Source of the DNA: Impatiens glandulifera
Lineage: Eukaryota > Streptophyta > Magnoliopsida > Ericales > Balsaminaceae
DNA length: 64,000 bases
Direction: 5' to 3'
NCBI RefSeq assembly: GCF_907164915.1
Contig: NC_061863.1
Span: 10,231,882-10,295,881 of the forward strand
Part shown: piece by piece, positions 30,951-43,575 of the stretch
Layout of the letters: each line of letters opens with the position of its first letter
Position numbering within the stretch: the first letter of the stretch is position 1
Program-made: the position numbers and the translations under genes
The notes under the pieces: generated by a model
What the model was told of the DNA's origin: nothing
Database searches by the model: none
The model's input: the letters and a program-made list of their open reading frames with translations, nothing else

Positions 30951-33100
30951 CACATTACAACACACCCGGTATGTGAGTGTTAACAAGACGTTGTATAATT
31001 GGTTGACTGGTCCTTAAATTTGGAACGGTTTATTAAAAAGTATGTTTAAAAATAACATAAATAAGACATAAACTCAAATATACTTTATAAGTACAAGTCT
31101 CTATCCAGCCTAGCTATCTAACTTTAATACTTTAAAATCAACCTACTATTTTTATAAACATAAACATATGAACTTAATTACGACATTTTTATACTTTTTA
31201 TTAATTCTTTTCGACCAAAGACCACCCAAAGTCAGTTTTCCAAGCCAACAACTGAAACAAATTATCTTAGCTAACTTTTTGATATAGAAAAGTAGCAAGG
31301 CCTAGCCAGTGACCGAGAATTTTGATTGTGGCCTAGTTTTCGATTGAGAAAACTAGACATGACCTGGTTTCTGTATGTATTTTTGAAGCTGTCCACCTCA
31401 CGCTTGATCGTAGTTTTAGCCATGTGCATGCTTCCGATCGAGTTTTTCAACTAAGAATGATTTTTGACCGAGAAAATCAGCCATGTCCTGGTTTTCATCT
31501 AAGATGTTCCCCAATTCGGTCAAAAAGTAGGCTAGCGACAGAGAATCGCCCCACTGGTCTCCCTAACGCTTGAACCCGCTTCAACCTGTCCGTTTTAGTT
31601 CCAAGGCCTGTTTTGTTTTCGGTTTTAATTTAATTTATTTATTTTGGTGTACTTTATTTATTTTCTAGCTTTAATTATTTTCTTAAAGTAAAAAAAAAAT
31701 GAACACCTAAAAATAATATTTTCAATTAAAACACAAAACATTCCAGATAAGACTTGACTTCCAAATAGCTTGTCAAACATTATGAAATCAATATATTTGT
31801 TCTCGTAAAAATATTTCCAATTCAGAAATCAATTTTTCATTATTTTATGGACATTTTGATATTTTCAACTTTTTTAAATATGACTCCATGAAAGTTGTTG
31901 AGGTATTTAAATATTTCTCAAATGCATGCTTATGTATATTATGTTCATCTAACATCTTTTGTGTGTATTTTATCTATTTGTGTATATATATGTATTATTA
32001 TTGTATTATTTGTTGCATGTATTCAGTTGTGTATATTGTTGGTCACAAATATCATAAGGGCCATGATCTGGATAGAATCGTTTTATTACAGACTAGTCCG
32101 TGTATTTGATAAACGGTCAATCAACGCCATAGAAATCAAACTTAGCACTAGGATTAGCACTCTATGATAATTTTAAACAAAGTTTAAAAAATGCATATAA
32201 AGTAAAGTGAAAAAATAATATTTTTTAAATGGTCAAAGTATTGTAATACAATACCGTCTAACTAGATAGACGAGTGGGGTATAACACTGAAATGAAAAAT
32301 AGAATCTCTAATTCTAGGTGCCAAAATTCTCTTTTCCTAATTTTTCAAGAAAATTTAGGTCCCTACTCTTTGTCGTGAAATTTATTCTAAAAATTGAGAA
32401 AAAAAACTAAAAGACTTATGTTGTCAACCTATTATTAATTCTCAATCTTGGTTGGGATTTGACATGAGAATAAGTTAAGATGTTTGAGTATAAAGTCTAA
32501 TTTGTTTAACTTTAAGACTTTTTGATTTAAAAAAAAAACTTTTAAACGAAGTACCTCGATCACCCAGAAAAAACAGACAGATTTTTATCGTGTTACACAA
32601 ATATTTCATATTTTCTCACTTCTGTTACTCTTTTGACCTAATGAAAATGTAGGGCAAAAGATTTTTGAAGGACGACAAATTTTACGATATGTAGTTCAAA
32701 ACATTGATATAAGGTTCTTAAATGTCCTTGGTTGCAAAACATTTAGGACAAGAGACGATATAGGGACCTTGGTTGCGACGTGAACACGTAAATGTGAGAT
32801 TTGTTTGAGGTTCTCTACAATTAATTATTATTAGAGTTTTAAACAAATTCATAAATTTCATTAACGAATGAAAATGCGAATTTGGTTAGATAAAATCAAA
32901 TGAAATTCAAACGAAATTCACATCAAACGTGAACTAAAGTGAAATTTGATCCAAACAATTAAATTATTATAATTAAATTGTTAATTGTTTAATTAACATT
33001 TAATGATTTAAGCAAAATTAACAATTTGAATGTATTCAATGTTGTTAATTGTCAATATAACACTCATTAGTTTATTGGTAATCATTTATCATATATATGA
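30951..33100. other. Mostly unassigned sequence; GC-richer segment at 31210-31620
   Basis: 31060-31210 resembles the flank at 13.50-13.56 kb (tcaacctactatttttataaacata). 31210-31620 is clearly less AT-rich, with repeated GACCGAGAA..T and TTTTCGA/TTTTTGACCGAG phrases; it may be part of an LTR but has no partner here. 31.7-33.1 kb is AT-rich. The short frames at 31888-32167 look like chance reading of AT-rich DNA. Confidence 0.3.
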
Positions 33101-33430
33101 TGTTTTCTTTTTTTAATGAATAATACATATAAGGGTAATGGAGTGACAATCAAGGTGAGCCGTTAGATCAAGAATTTATGGTTGATTTTATTTTTATGAT
33201 AATTTATTATTTCAACAATATAAATAGTTATTCTATCCAATATATCAATAATCTACACATCTTCTTCATCCATATTATCTCTCTAGAATTCAAAAAGTCA
33301 TTTCTTTTTTTAGTGTTCTTTGAGTTCTTGACTTAACATTTTTTCTGCTGAAACTCGGTGATAGTTTAGGTACGTTGATCATGTTTTCTGTGTAGTGATT
33401 CTGGTGCTGAATCATTACTAAATATTAGAT
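33100..33430 (+). promoter_or_regulatory. TATA-bearing LTR-like fragment
   Basis: ATATAAATAG at 33218-33227 is followed by a CT-rich leader (CACATCTTCTTCATCC) and by GTTCTTTGAGTTCTTGACTT, homologous to 21470-21600. This resembles the promoter and R/U5 portion of an LTR. No polypurine tract, primer-binding site or coding region is attached. Confidence 0.3.
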
Positions 33431-33529
33431 TTATCCTAATTAAATCTTAATTTAATGTGTGAAAAATTAGAATTTGAATGCGGTGGAAGCATACCTTAAT
33501 TCATCTTGTGAATCTTCTCTTTTCTTAGA

Positions 33530-33730
33530 ATAGAAATAATCTTTAATCTCCTCTTTCCTCATACTTTCTTTAGATGGAATGGTTCTTCCAATGTTATGAG
33601 TACGTCAATAATTTCTCTCTTTGTTGATGGAACGCAAAGGAGAATTGTCCGCACCTCAAATGGGAACTATTATCGTTACATATAACCAACATTAAGTTAG
33701 TTATTATAGTTTGGTTATTTTTAATTTATC
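33530..33730 (-). repeat. Segment inversely repeated at 48.77-48.89 kb
   Basis: The reverse complement contains CCATCAACAAAGAGA, ATTGACGTACTC, GAACCATTCCATCTAA and AAAGAGGAGATTAAA, closely matching 48770-48890 immediately left of the gypsy LTR. It probably represents the host sequence into which that gypsy inserted. Confidence 0.5.
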
Positions 33731-33849
33731 CCCTTCATAAAATTAGAAATGTCACTTAGGTATCCTCACTTTATATTAATGACAAATACACCCATAAGTC
33801 ATAAACTTAATTTCACATTAGATCAGATTATTTTGGCTTATATTAAATA

Positions 33850-34900
33850 TGACACGAGATTGAGTGGAGTATAGACGTGTGTGTGGTCACGAGATTAGAG
33901 GTCGAAATTAGGATTGGTGAGTGGTTTTTCAAGGGGATAAAAGAGGCATATGAAAAAGTGTGAGTCACAAGATGAGAGGTTTATTGTGGAGATTGATATT
34001 TGATTTTACAAGGAATAAGAGGTGTGTGAAAGTGTGTGTAAGGTCATGATATGAGATGTTGATTGAGATTTGGTGGATGATTTTCCTGATTTGGGGAATA
34101 ATTTAAGAGGTTGGTAACAAATGAGATATTAGTGGTTAAAAATATATGAATGAGATGTTGATTGACCGAAATGTAAAATTGTGTGAGGACACGAAATTAG
34201 AGGTTAATTGTGATTGATGAGTTATTTGTCGAGGAGACAAAGAGACATATGAAAATATGTGAGTCATAAGATGATAGGTCTATTGAGGGATTGATATTGG
34301 TTCGATAAGGATAAGAGGTGTGTGAAAGTGTGTGAGGTCACGAGATAAGATGTCAATTGAGATTTTAGTGGTTGGTTTACCGAAGTAGATGTAAAGAAAG
34401 AGGTCACAGTAAATATAAAAGATGATGGTAATAAATGATATATTAGTGATTAAAATATATTATTGAGATTTTAATTAATCGAATTGTAAAAGTGTGCGAT
34501 GTCACGAGATTAAAGGTTGATTGTAATTTGTAGGTAATTTTCCGAATGGATAAAGAGGAATATGAATAAGTGTGAGTCAAAAGATAAGAGAACGATTGGT
34601 GATAAAAAGAGGTTTCGGTAAGGGTAAAAATCATGAGATGAGAGGTGGGGTATGTGAGGATAAGAGACCGATAATAAAGGAGATTTCGGTGGTTAAAAAT
34701 AATATGAATGAATTTCTTTATCGACCAAAATGTGAAGTCATGATATGAGAGCTCGATTGAGATTGATGGTTGATTTGACGAGAAATAATATGTGTGTGAA
34801 AGTGTGTGAGGTCACAATTGTGTGATTGGTGACTAGTTTGTCGTAGTAGTGGTAAAAAAAGTCGCGGTAATAGATAAGAGGTCGATAATAGTGTATAGCA
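33850..34900. repeat. Second field of 'GGTCACGAGATGAGAGG' repeats
   Basis: Repeats of GTGTGTGAAAGTGTGTGAGGTCACGAGAT..GAG.TC, GATTGAGATTGGTGGTTG and TTACCGAAGTAG recur about every 150-300 bp. Same vocabulary as 24.3-26.2 kb and the tails of the Helitron-like elements. Confidence 0.5.
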
Positions 34901-36174
34901 TATTTAACATTATTTTAGATGTACATAACTTTAAGTAAAATCTTTAGATCGATCTTAGTAACTAAAAAAATCTTAGGAAGAAATCTACATTTATAAAATT
35001 AGTTTATCGACTCATAAAATTAATTAATTTTAAATTAGTTAAATTTAAATAATATTAATTTTATCTAAAATATTTATATAAATAAATAATATTTTTTTCA
35101 TATTTTTATCCGTACAAAATTTAAACTTAATGTTAAAACGAGATTGCATGTAAATCATAGTTTAAAAGTTAGTTCTCATTTTAAAATATTAAATTAAGGC
35201 AAGGGATTAATTGGTATGTATAAATAAATAATAATAATTCTTTTTAATTAATATTAATATATTTAATTATTAATTAATAATAATGAAAATGTTTTTAATA
35301 CAATTATTTTATATTTAGTAACGTATATCCTGGTTTTTATTAAGATTTAGATGTTTTTTCATCCATAAATTTTACTTAAATTGAGTTTAAAAAATAAAAA
35401 TGTATTATCTTATAAACACTAAAAGTTTAAAAAGTATCTTGTGATTATTATCTTATATATTGGATCCCAAAATAATTTATTTTAAAGTTTTTTTAGTTAA
35501 AATAAAACATTCTCCAATTTACAGATTTCATATTATATTTCAATTTTCAAAATAATTGTGATAAATTTTAATATAAATTTTTTTAGGTTTAATAATATAT
35601 ATCCCAATTTTTAATAAATTTATATCTTTTTGATTTATTAAATTAGATTAAAGAGAATATGTATTATCTTATCAACAGTAATCCATAAATTGGATCCTTA
35701 AATTGTTGAGTTTATATTGTTGATCAGTTGTGAAAGAAATTTTAGTTAAAATTAAAAGGTTTTGAAATTAGAAAATTTAAATTAAAGATATATATAAGCA
35801 GATTACTGTAATAATAGTATAAAATGTTTAATACTATATATTAATAAAATATATTATTGATAATATTATTAAATGATAATTAGTAGTACATATGATATTA
35901 ATATTATTTATTTTTGTTTTGTTTACTTAATATAATATATTTTATTAATACAAATACCAAAATAAGTAAATAACTAGAATTATATTTGTTTAATTTTATA
36001 TCCTTCTGTAACCTAGAAAAAAAATGAAAGACGTAAAATAATTGAAAAATAAAAAGGAAGAAGATTTATCTAAAAAGGAGATAAGATTGATCAATGATGA
36101 AAAAAATGAATAAACTTACAAAATAAAAATTAATTGTGAGATTGGAGAAATAATTTTTTTTATTTTTTATTAGT
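34901..36174. other. AT-rich sequence without recognised genes
   Basis: Very AT-rich with weak internal repetition (35330-35480 and 35590-35720 share phrases such as atcccaatttttaataaa...ttatcttat). 35080-35115 (TTTTTTTCATATTTTTATCCGTACAAAATTTAAAC) resembles a decayed Helitron 3' end. No gene seen. Confidence 0.3.
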
Positions 36175-36475
36175 ATAATAATTATGTGTATTAATAATAT
36201 ACTTAATGATAAATATTTAGATAATTTTATTATACAAACATGTGAAATATAATTATATATTTAAAATTTAAATGTATGTATATAATTTGTTTTTGGTTAA
36301 CTTTATTAATTTATGACTTATATAATTAAATACATTTGAAATTCTTTAGATTTTATAAACAATTTAATTTATTTTTCACCCACATATTTTATATTCATTT
36401 TTTTTTAAATTTTATTCTTTTATTATAATAATTTTTCCAAAATATATATAATATAATATTTTAATATGGAACCGT
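36175..36475 (+). mobile_element. Helitron-like 3' terminal fragment, second copy
   Basis: Aligns with 5520-5850 (TAATAATTATGTGTATTAATAATATAC, ATAATTTGTTTTTGGTTAAC, AATATAATATTTTAATATGGAACC). It ends at GGAACCGTGCTAG, where the ~310-bp repeat begins without its usual start. Confidence 0.4.
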
Positions 36476-36850
36476 GCTAGAGAGGTATGATTAATTTGGA
36501 TATGTGAGTAATTGAATACTTGGGTCGGATCTTACGTTTACTCGTCCATAAAATTAAAATTAAAAATATTATAAGTATTTTTCGAACTTATAACCTAACA
36601 AAAAAAAAAAGTATAACCTTATAATCAATTTTAAGCTAATAAGAATTTATATTTTAAATTTTACACAAAATTTGATGAACGCATACATTCATAATATATA
36701 TATATATTTATATATAATAATGATTCATTTGAATTTGTCAATCGAGAGTTGTGGTTAATTTGGATATATATGTGAGAGTAAATGGATACTTTAGTCGGAT
36801 CGTAAGTTGACTCACCCATAAACTTGAAACGGTTAAAAATAAAATTAAAT
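36476..36850 (+). repeat. Two partial ~310-bp repeat units
   Basis: 36480-36700 and 36715-36850 contain the family phrases GGTTAATTTGGATATATATG, GAGTAAATGGATACTT and CATAAACTTGAAACGGTTA, plus the TTTTCGAACTTATAACCTAAC tRNA-like stretch. They belong to the family arrayed at 41.1-42.2 kb. Confidence 0.5.
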
Positions 36851-37174
36851 ATTTGTATTAAATATTGGGATGCACACGGAAAACAAAAAAAAAAACAAAT
36901 TCAACAACAAAAAAATTACAAAAATTTTAAAATGTGTACTCAATGTCTCTTATACTTAATTAATAAAATTAAATTAAGAAATTTAATTAATTTTATTATA
37001 TATATATATATATATCATTATTATCGAAAATATTTTAATTTAATATTAAGATAAAAGATATAACTATTTTTATTATATTTAATTTTGTATGAGTATGAAA
37101 ATTCTATATATACTATATATATAGTTATTAACTTACCAAATATATATACCTATAAAAAATTATAAAATTATTTC

Positions 37175-37255
37175 AACAATCATAAGTGGTATAGCGGTTT
37201 AAATGTTAATATTTCATATTAAATTTAGGAGTTCGAATACCTCTAAAAGTAATTA
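37175..37255 (+). repeat. tRNA-like SINE module
   Basis: CAATCATAAGTGGTATAGCGGTT (A-box-like TGGTATAGCGG) and, 45 bp on, GGAGTTCGAATAC (B-box-like GTTCGAAT) recall a polymerase III internal promoter. A close copy is at 42808-42890. The body does not fold as a canonical tRNA by eye. Confidence 0.4.
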
Positions 37256-37600
37256 TTATATGTAGGTGCGCAAACATTGGTAGATGAAGCGGAAGTGACA
37301 AAGTCGGCTTAAGTAATGAGAACATTGGTGAAGAAATCTAAGGATTCGTCCACGAAAGGTGATTTAAAGCTTAAGTTAGTGTCGTAAAAGTGTAATCGAA
37401 TACTGTGAATATTAGCTTGAGTAAAGTGTTCGTCAATGGGGGTGATTCAAGGACTAAGATCATGCTGAAAGGTGTTATCGAATGTTTAAGATTGCACCCT
37501 AGAAGACTGAAAAATCTTAATGGAGGGTGATCAAAAGCCAAAGTCCAATGCTTAAGTACAACATTGGAGAATGATTAGGGTAATTAATGCTTCATTGAAA
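37256..37600. other. AT-poor island of unknown nature
   Basis: About 345 bp with clearly higher GC than the flanks and repeated GTGATTCAAGGACTAAG, AAAGCTTAAG and CATTGG..AAG elements. No open frame of note on either strand and no partner elsewhere in the window. It follows a tRNA-like module and could be the body of a SINE or a MITE. Confidence 0.2.
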
Positions 37601-37869
37601 TATAATTTAAATGATATATATGGGTGCAAGATATTTTATTAATAATTTAATTAGTATTAAAATTATTTTATATTCCATAAAATATATTTGTTATTTTAAT
37701 TTATAATGTTCCTATATATGCATATTTTTAAAAAAATATATAAATTAGAAAATAAAATTTAAAAATATTTAACTAAAATCTTAAGTTTTTAAGTTTTTGA
37801 AGGGATCAAATATTTTTAATTTATTATTATATACAAACAAAATAAGACATTGTATACTTAAAATAATAT

Positions 37870-39750
37870 TTTAAAATTGATAAAATATTTTAAAAAAATA
37901 ACAAAAAATATATATATATATATTTAATATATTATTAATTAAATTGACTAAAATAGATTAAATTATTATTTTTTTTAAATAAAAATAAAAACTGTTAAAC
38001 AGATAAATAAATAAAATTAAATAAACATTTTAAAATATATTTAGCTGTTAAGTTTTAAATTTATTAAGAAATTTATTTGATACTTATTTATAATTATAAT
38101 TTTTTTCTATATATATATTTTATCTATATATATTAATTTTAAATAGTTTTTAATAATTTATTATTATAAAAAACAAATTGGGATTGTATGAACACTTTCT
38201 TTATTAGATAATATTTTTTATTTAATTATTATATTAATTTAATTATTTTTAATTTTGTCCAATTATTTATTATAATACTTTATTATTATAAAAAATAAAT
38301 TAAGACACTGCAATTTTATCATCACATATATATTTTTAATTATTTACATATATATATATATATTAATTTTAAATATTTATATAATTGTTTCATTATTTAT
38401 TATATTAATTTATTTATTTTTAAACCAAATATTCTATTCTATTTATTTATTTTTAATTTTTGATAAATGTCAATTCTCATTAAATTTTGTTAATAAATAT
38501 TAAAAACTATTACAAATATAAAATTTTTAAATGAATTAGTTAAATATTTTTTAATATTTTTATTTTATTAAATAAGTATATAATAATAAAGAATATTAAA
38601 CTCATGTAAAACTTTAATTTAATTCAAAATTAAATATTTGATGAATTATTTTTCTAAACTTTTTTTTTTTTTTATACTTCATGGATATTATCAATTTATA
38701 TGATGGATTAACATGTATTATGTCTTTCTATTAGATGTTTTTCAAACTATATATATTTAATATATTTAGAAATATAAATAAATATTAAATTTGAATTTAA
38801 TTTAATATTACAAACTAAAATAAATTAAATTATTTTTTTTAAATAAAAATAAAAAACGGTAAAACAGATAAATAAATAAAATTAAATAAATATTTTAAAA
38901 TATATTTAACTGTTAAGTTTTAAATTTATTGAGAAATGTATTTAAGACTTATTTATAATTATAATTTTTTTTCATATATATTTTATTTATATATCTATAT
39001 ATATTTATTTTAAATAGTTTTAAATAATTTATTATTATAAAAAACAAATTGGGATTGTATGAACACTTTCTTTATTGGATCATATTTTTATTTAATTATT
39101 ATATTAATTTAATTATTTTTAATTTTGTCAAATTATTTATTATAATACTTTATTATTATAAAAAACAAATTAAGACACTACAATTTTGTTATCACATATA
39201 TTTTTTTAATTATTTATATATATATATATATATTAATTTTAAATATTTATATAATTGTTTCATTATTTATTATATTAATTTATTTATTTTTAAACAAAAT
39301 ATTATATTCAATTTATTTATTTTTTATTTTTGATAAATTTCGATTCTTACTAAATTCTGTTATTAAATAATAAAAACTATTATAAATATAAAAACTTATA
39401 TTAAATAATAAAAACTATTATAAATATAAAAAACTTAAATGAATTAGTTAAATATTTTTTAATATTTTTATTTTTCAAATAAATATATAATAATAAAGAA
39501 TATTAGATCCATGTAAAACTTTAATTTGATTGATAATTTAATTCAAAATTAAATGTTTAATGAATTATTTTTTTAAACTATTTTTTTTCATATCTATATA
39601 ATATTAATTTATATGATGGATCAACATGTATTATGTCTTTCTTTTAGATGTTTTTCAAATTTTATATATTTAATAAATCTAAAAATATAAATAAACATTA
39701 AATTTGAATTTAATTTAATTTTACAAACTAAAATCAATTCAATAATTTGA
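37870..39750. repeat. ~865-bp tandem duplication of very AT-rich DNA
   Basis: 37967-38770 and 38830-39690 are near copies: AAACAGATAAATAAATAAAATT at about 37997 and 38862, CAAATTGGGATTGTATGAAC in both, GACACT.CAATTTT at about 38303 and 39174 (offset 865-871). Each unit also carries an internal degenerate repeat (TTATTATTATAAAAAACAAAT). The 94-codon frame at 39049-39333 is compositional only. Confidence 0.75.
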
Positions 39751-39838
39751 ATAATATTATTTTTATTTAAAATATTTATATATAAATAATATTTTTTTTT
39801 ATATTTTTACCCATATAAATACACGAGATACATGCTAC
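39751..39838 (+). mobile_element. Helitron-like 3' terminus
   Basis: TTTTTACCCATATAAATACACGAGATACATGCTAC|T keeps the pattern of a plant Helitron terminus (a CCCGTG...CACGGG-type hairpin, then ATACATGCTAG|T) with point changes. Block X begins immediately after it, as it does after the 5.87-kb terminus. Confidence 0.4.
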
Positions 39839-40109
39839 TTTATATATTGGCCCTTTTTGTAAATATAAAATATATATACAAAATTTAATAATAAAAAAAG
39901 TTATAAAAGGTTATTTAAAAGTCTATTTAAAACACCCTTTTAAACGTTTTTAATTGTTTATATATTTTTTTTATTGAATTTTGTAAATTTGCTTTATATT
40001 TTCATTCATTATTAAATTTAATAATAGTTTTAGAAATTTCAATTTAATTATTTTTTAATAAATATATATAACATAATATTTTAGGATAAAAATATCTATT
40101 ATAACATGA

Positions 40110-40255
40110 AAATTAAAAAAAAAAATGTGACACAAGGTGTTAAGCACATAATCTGCCAACATACCTAACCACGTTCGAACCTAGGAATTTTTAAGAAGGC
40201 TAAAAATATTTACATTTTGTGTACCGCTAGACTAGATGAGAGAATTATGAATTAA
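40110..40255 (-). mobile_element. SINE-like insertion in block X
   Basis: On the minus strand: CTCATCTAGTCTAGCGGTAC (A-box-like), then AGGTTCGAACGTGG (B-box), ending near CACATTTTTTTTTTTAATT, an oligo(T) end as in Au-type plant SINEs. Copies 1 and 2 of block X lack it, so its limits are fairly well bounded. The target-site duplication is not clear. Confidence 0.5.
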
Positions 40256-40624
40256 TATTATCAATATTTTGTCATTTAAATTGTATCAAGATATCTTGTT
40301 ATATTTTGTTTTGATAGTTATAAATATTCTCTTATATACTTTTAAATTTATAATTTTATGATTTTATTAGTTTATAAATTATTTTAATTTTAATTAAATT
40401 GAATTTATATTACAAATTAAACAACAATTATTATTTATCTACCTAGATGAAGTACTGTATGACTTTTTTGTAGAGACGTTTATTTATTATGATTAATTCA
40501 TATATATATAAATAATAATAGTACCAAATTATACACTTTTTTTAAATTAACTCACACTTTACGAATTTATAATGACTAAGTAAATATTCAATTTTGACCC
40601 TATTAATTAGAACTGCTAATAAAT

Positions 40625-40628
<4 letters not shown>

Positions 40629-40688
<60 letters not shown>
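40629..40688. repeat. (TA)n microsatellite, 60 bp
   Basis: Same position relative to block X as the tracts at 6378 and 28894. Confidence 0.97.
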
Positions 40689-40691
<3 letters not shown>

Positions 40692-41080
40692 CACACTAAT
40701 TAATTTGGGTGATTAAATTCACTCTCTCGGCAGGTGAAAAAAAATTATAATCAGTTGAAAAATTATCCTATATAATTGTGCCAGACGCATTTTTTTTTTT
40801 TTGCAATACCATGTGTCTTGGGTCTTGGGGCTATTTCTAGACTCAAATTTGAGTTAGTATTATATTTTGCTCGAGTTTATACTAAATTTAGTCGGATCAA
40901 TTTGAGGACGTCTCGAATTTATATAATCTAAATAATAATTTCAACTTTTAATGTGTCATTTGTTGCTTATAAATGCCGATTGTTTTAGTGATATTTTCTT
41001 AAGTATGTGTACATCATCGTTTTAACAACAAAGAGGATGAAGTTGCTAGATCTGAAATTATTTCTCACATATATATATAT
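40689..41080. other. Unassigned AT-rich sequence
   Basis: Contains a T12 run near 40790 and TCTTGGGTCTTGGGGC. No ORF or repeat partner seen. Confidence 0.3.
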
Positions 41081-41081
41081 A

Positions 41082-41444
41082 TGCTTAATTTTAAAGTATT
41101 CAGATTGTCGGGTCGAGAGCTATGATTAATTTGGATATATATGTGAGAGTAAATGAATACTTAGATCGAATTGTGGGTTGACATGTCCTAAACTTAAAAC
41201 AGTTAAAAATAAAATTAAAAATGATATATGTATGTTTCGAACTTGTAACCTAACAAAACAAGTACAACTCTTTAACCAATTAGGCTAATATCATTTTTTT
41301 TTTAAATTCAACACCAAATTAGATAAATGCGAAACATTTTAACGATATAAGTTTAACTTTTTATCTAACTAATCTCTCTATATATAATGATGCTTGATTT
41401 TTAAAATTTCTGGATTGCCGGGTCGAGAGTTATGGTAAATTTTG

Positions 41445-41477
<33 letters not shown>

Positions 41478-42551
41478 TAAATGGATACTTGGGTCGAATT
41501 GTGGGTTGACCCGTCCATAAATTAAAACGGTTAAAAATAAAATTTAAAATACTATATGTATGTTTCGAACTTGCAACATAACAAAACAAGTACAATCCTT
41601 TAACCAACTAGGCTAATAACAATTTACATTTTAAATTCAAAACAAAATTAGATGAACGCGAGACATTTTAACAATATAAGTTCAATTTTTTAACCAAATA
41701 ATATATATATATATATAATGATGCTTAATTTTTAAATTGTTCGGATTGCCGAGTCGAGTGTTGTGGTTAATTTGAATATATATGTGAGAGTTAATGAATA
41801 CTTGAGTCGGATTGTAGGTTGAACTGCCTATAAACTTAAAACGGTTAAAAATAAAATTAAAAATACTATGTGTATGTTTCGAACTTGCAACCTAACAAAA
41901 CAAGTATAACCATTTAACCAATTTGGCTAATAACACTTTATATTTTAAATTTAACACGAAACTAGATATAATGATGCTTAATTTTTAAAGTATCCGGATT
42001 GCCGGGTCGAGAGTTGTGGTTAATTTGGATATATATGTGAGAGTAAATGGATACTTGGGTGAGATTATGGGATGACCCGCCCATAAACTTAAAACAATTA
42101 AAAATAAAATTAAAAATTCTATAGGTATGTTTCGAACTTGTAACCTAACAAAAAGAAGTACAACATTTTAACTAAGTGTGAATGTGATGTGGTTTCCCGA
42201 AAAATAATAGGCCGGTATCAATTGAAAATGGTTAAAAATATTAAAAATATTTGATTAACCAAAGTGTGAGGTCACGATGTTAAATATTAAAACACATGAA
42301 TCAAATATTTGATTGACCAAAGTGAAAGTGTAAGGTCACGAGATGAGAGATTCATTTGGAAAAATATGTGAGAAAATAAGTTTTTTATCGAAGTGAATAA
42401 AATGTGGAATGAGAGCGTTCTATTATTATAATATATTATTCGTGATTTATTAAAAAATTTAAACATTGAATACATATTATTATTATTATTTTTATTAAAT
42501 TTATTTTTATTCATATTTTTATCCGTGTGCATCGCACGAGAATTTTCCTAG
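41082..42551 (+). mobile_element. Helitron-like element with four ~310-bp tandem units
   Basis: Units start near 41082, 41389, 41719 and 41967 (ATGATGCTTAATTTT). Each contains CGGGTCGAGAGTTGTGG, GGATATATATGTGAGAG, GGATACTTGGGTCGG, TAAACTTAAAACGGTTAAAA and TTTCGAACTTGCAACC...AACCAATTAGGCTAATA. After the array a tail (42180-42551; GGTCACGAGATGAGAG, TTGATTGACCAAAGTG) matches 11.0-11.34 kb and ends CCGTGTGCATCGCACGAG then TTTTCCTAG|T, i.e. a hairpin 9 bp before CTAG. This is the best-preserved Helitron-type 3' end here. No coding genes. Confidence 0.6.
41445..41472. repeat. (TA)n expansion inside a ~310-bp repeat unit
   Basis: The GGATATATATGTGAGAG motif of the other units is expanded here to 28 bp of AT dinucleotides. 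Confidence 0.85.
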
Positions 42552-43240
42552 TTTATATAAGTTCAACATTTTAACCAACTAGGCTAATAACACTTTATAT
42601 GTTAAATTAAACTTCAAAATTGATTAACGTATGATATTTCTAACAATATAACTTCAACAATTAAACTAATAATATTTTAAATATATTTATATAATTTATA
42701 TATATATATATATTCTCATTATTATTATTATTATTATATATAATATATAACCTTCCATATTGTTAGCTCATATCAATTATATATTTATACATAAAATTAT
42801 AAAAAGAAATCAACAATCATAAGTGGTGTAATAGTTAAGTGTTCATTATGCATAATAAATATCGAAAGTTCGAATCACATCCAGTACAAATTTATAATAA
42901 TTATAAAGAGGGAATAAAGAATATGTTGGTTGACGGGAGAGAGTTGGTAAGTGGGTGAGAATAAAACTATTGTTTGAGGTAAGTGAGTTGATAAGAGGAG
43001 ATAGTTGTATTATAAAGAATACATTGGTTGACGGAAGTGACTTGATAAAGATTAGTAAAGAGGAGATGGTTGTGTAATAAGGAATATGTTGGTTGGTAAG
43101 TAGGTGAGAATAATATTGTTGGTTGAACGAAGTGAGTTGATAAAGGTCGATAAGAAAGAGATGGTTTGGTAATAATACTATTTATGAGACGATAGATAAA
43201 TTGATTAAGATAATTTTTTTTTTACCGTACATTAATCTCT
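42552..43240. other. Repeat-derived sequence with a tRNA-like module
   Basis: 42553-42665 resembles the end of a ~310-bp unit. 42808-42890 is a tRNA-like module like 37.18 kb (ATAAGTGGTGTAATAGTTAAG...AGTTCGAATC). 42905-43170 has three ~100-bp imperfect repeats (AAGAATATGTTGGTTGACGG, GTGAGTTGATAA, GAGATGGTTG). Confidence 0.4.
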
Positions 43241-43575
43241 CTAGTTTCAATAATGATGAATTGATCTTTTTAAGTTAGAGAACATCTTAAGGAGGTATCC
43301 TTACTTGTTGTTTTATGTGTTTCTCATTATTTTTGAACATATATAGATTATTAGTTTTCACTTAACATAACTTTTACTTACCAAACTACGGGCAATGACA
43401 GTTTTTATTGTTGTCCAAAATATTTGCTAGAGATTTTTTCGACACCGTTAAATTGATTTGTTCAGCCTGCTCTACTTTCTCACTCATCCTTATAAACTCA
43501 AACGAGTTTGTCTTTAGAGTCATCCTAAAAAAAATGCAAGATTATATTTTCATAGTATTTTTGTTTTGTAAATTT
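43240..43575. repeat. Duplicated block Y, copy 3
   Basis: Matches 10062-10410 and runs directly into the 5' flank of gene copy 3 (GTCTAGATTATCATTTA), the arrangement without the Helitron-like insert present in copy 1. Confidence 0.6.

Larger units (their letters stand above)
39839..40690. repeat. AT-rich block X, copy 3
   Basis: Starts TTTATATATTGGCCC, as copy 1 starts TTTATATAATGGCCA, and runs to the (TA)n tract. It carries an extra ~145-bp SINE-like insert (40110-40255) absent from copies 1 and 2. Confidence 0.65.

Noticed and set aside
31888..32167. Cys/Ile/Tyr-rich frames of 73 and 90 codons
   Set aside because: Two overlapping frames in AT-rich DNA, no signal peptide with a plausible mature part, no promoter and no paralogue.
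37175..37255. Functional tRNA gene
   Set aside because: Only A- and B-box-like blocks are present; acceptor and anticodon arms do not pair by eye and a diverged copy exists at 42.81 kb.
39049..39333. 94-codon frame rich in Phe, Ile, Tyr
   Set aside because: It lies in very AT-rich tandem DNA and the equivalent position in the other ~865-bp unit is not open; composition explains it.
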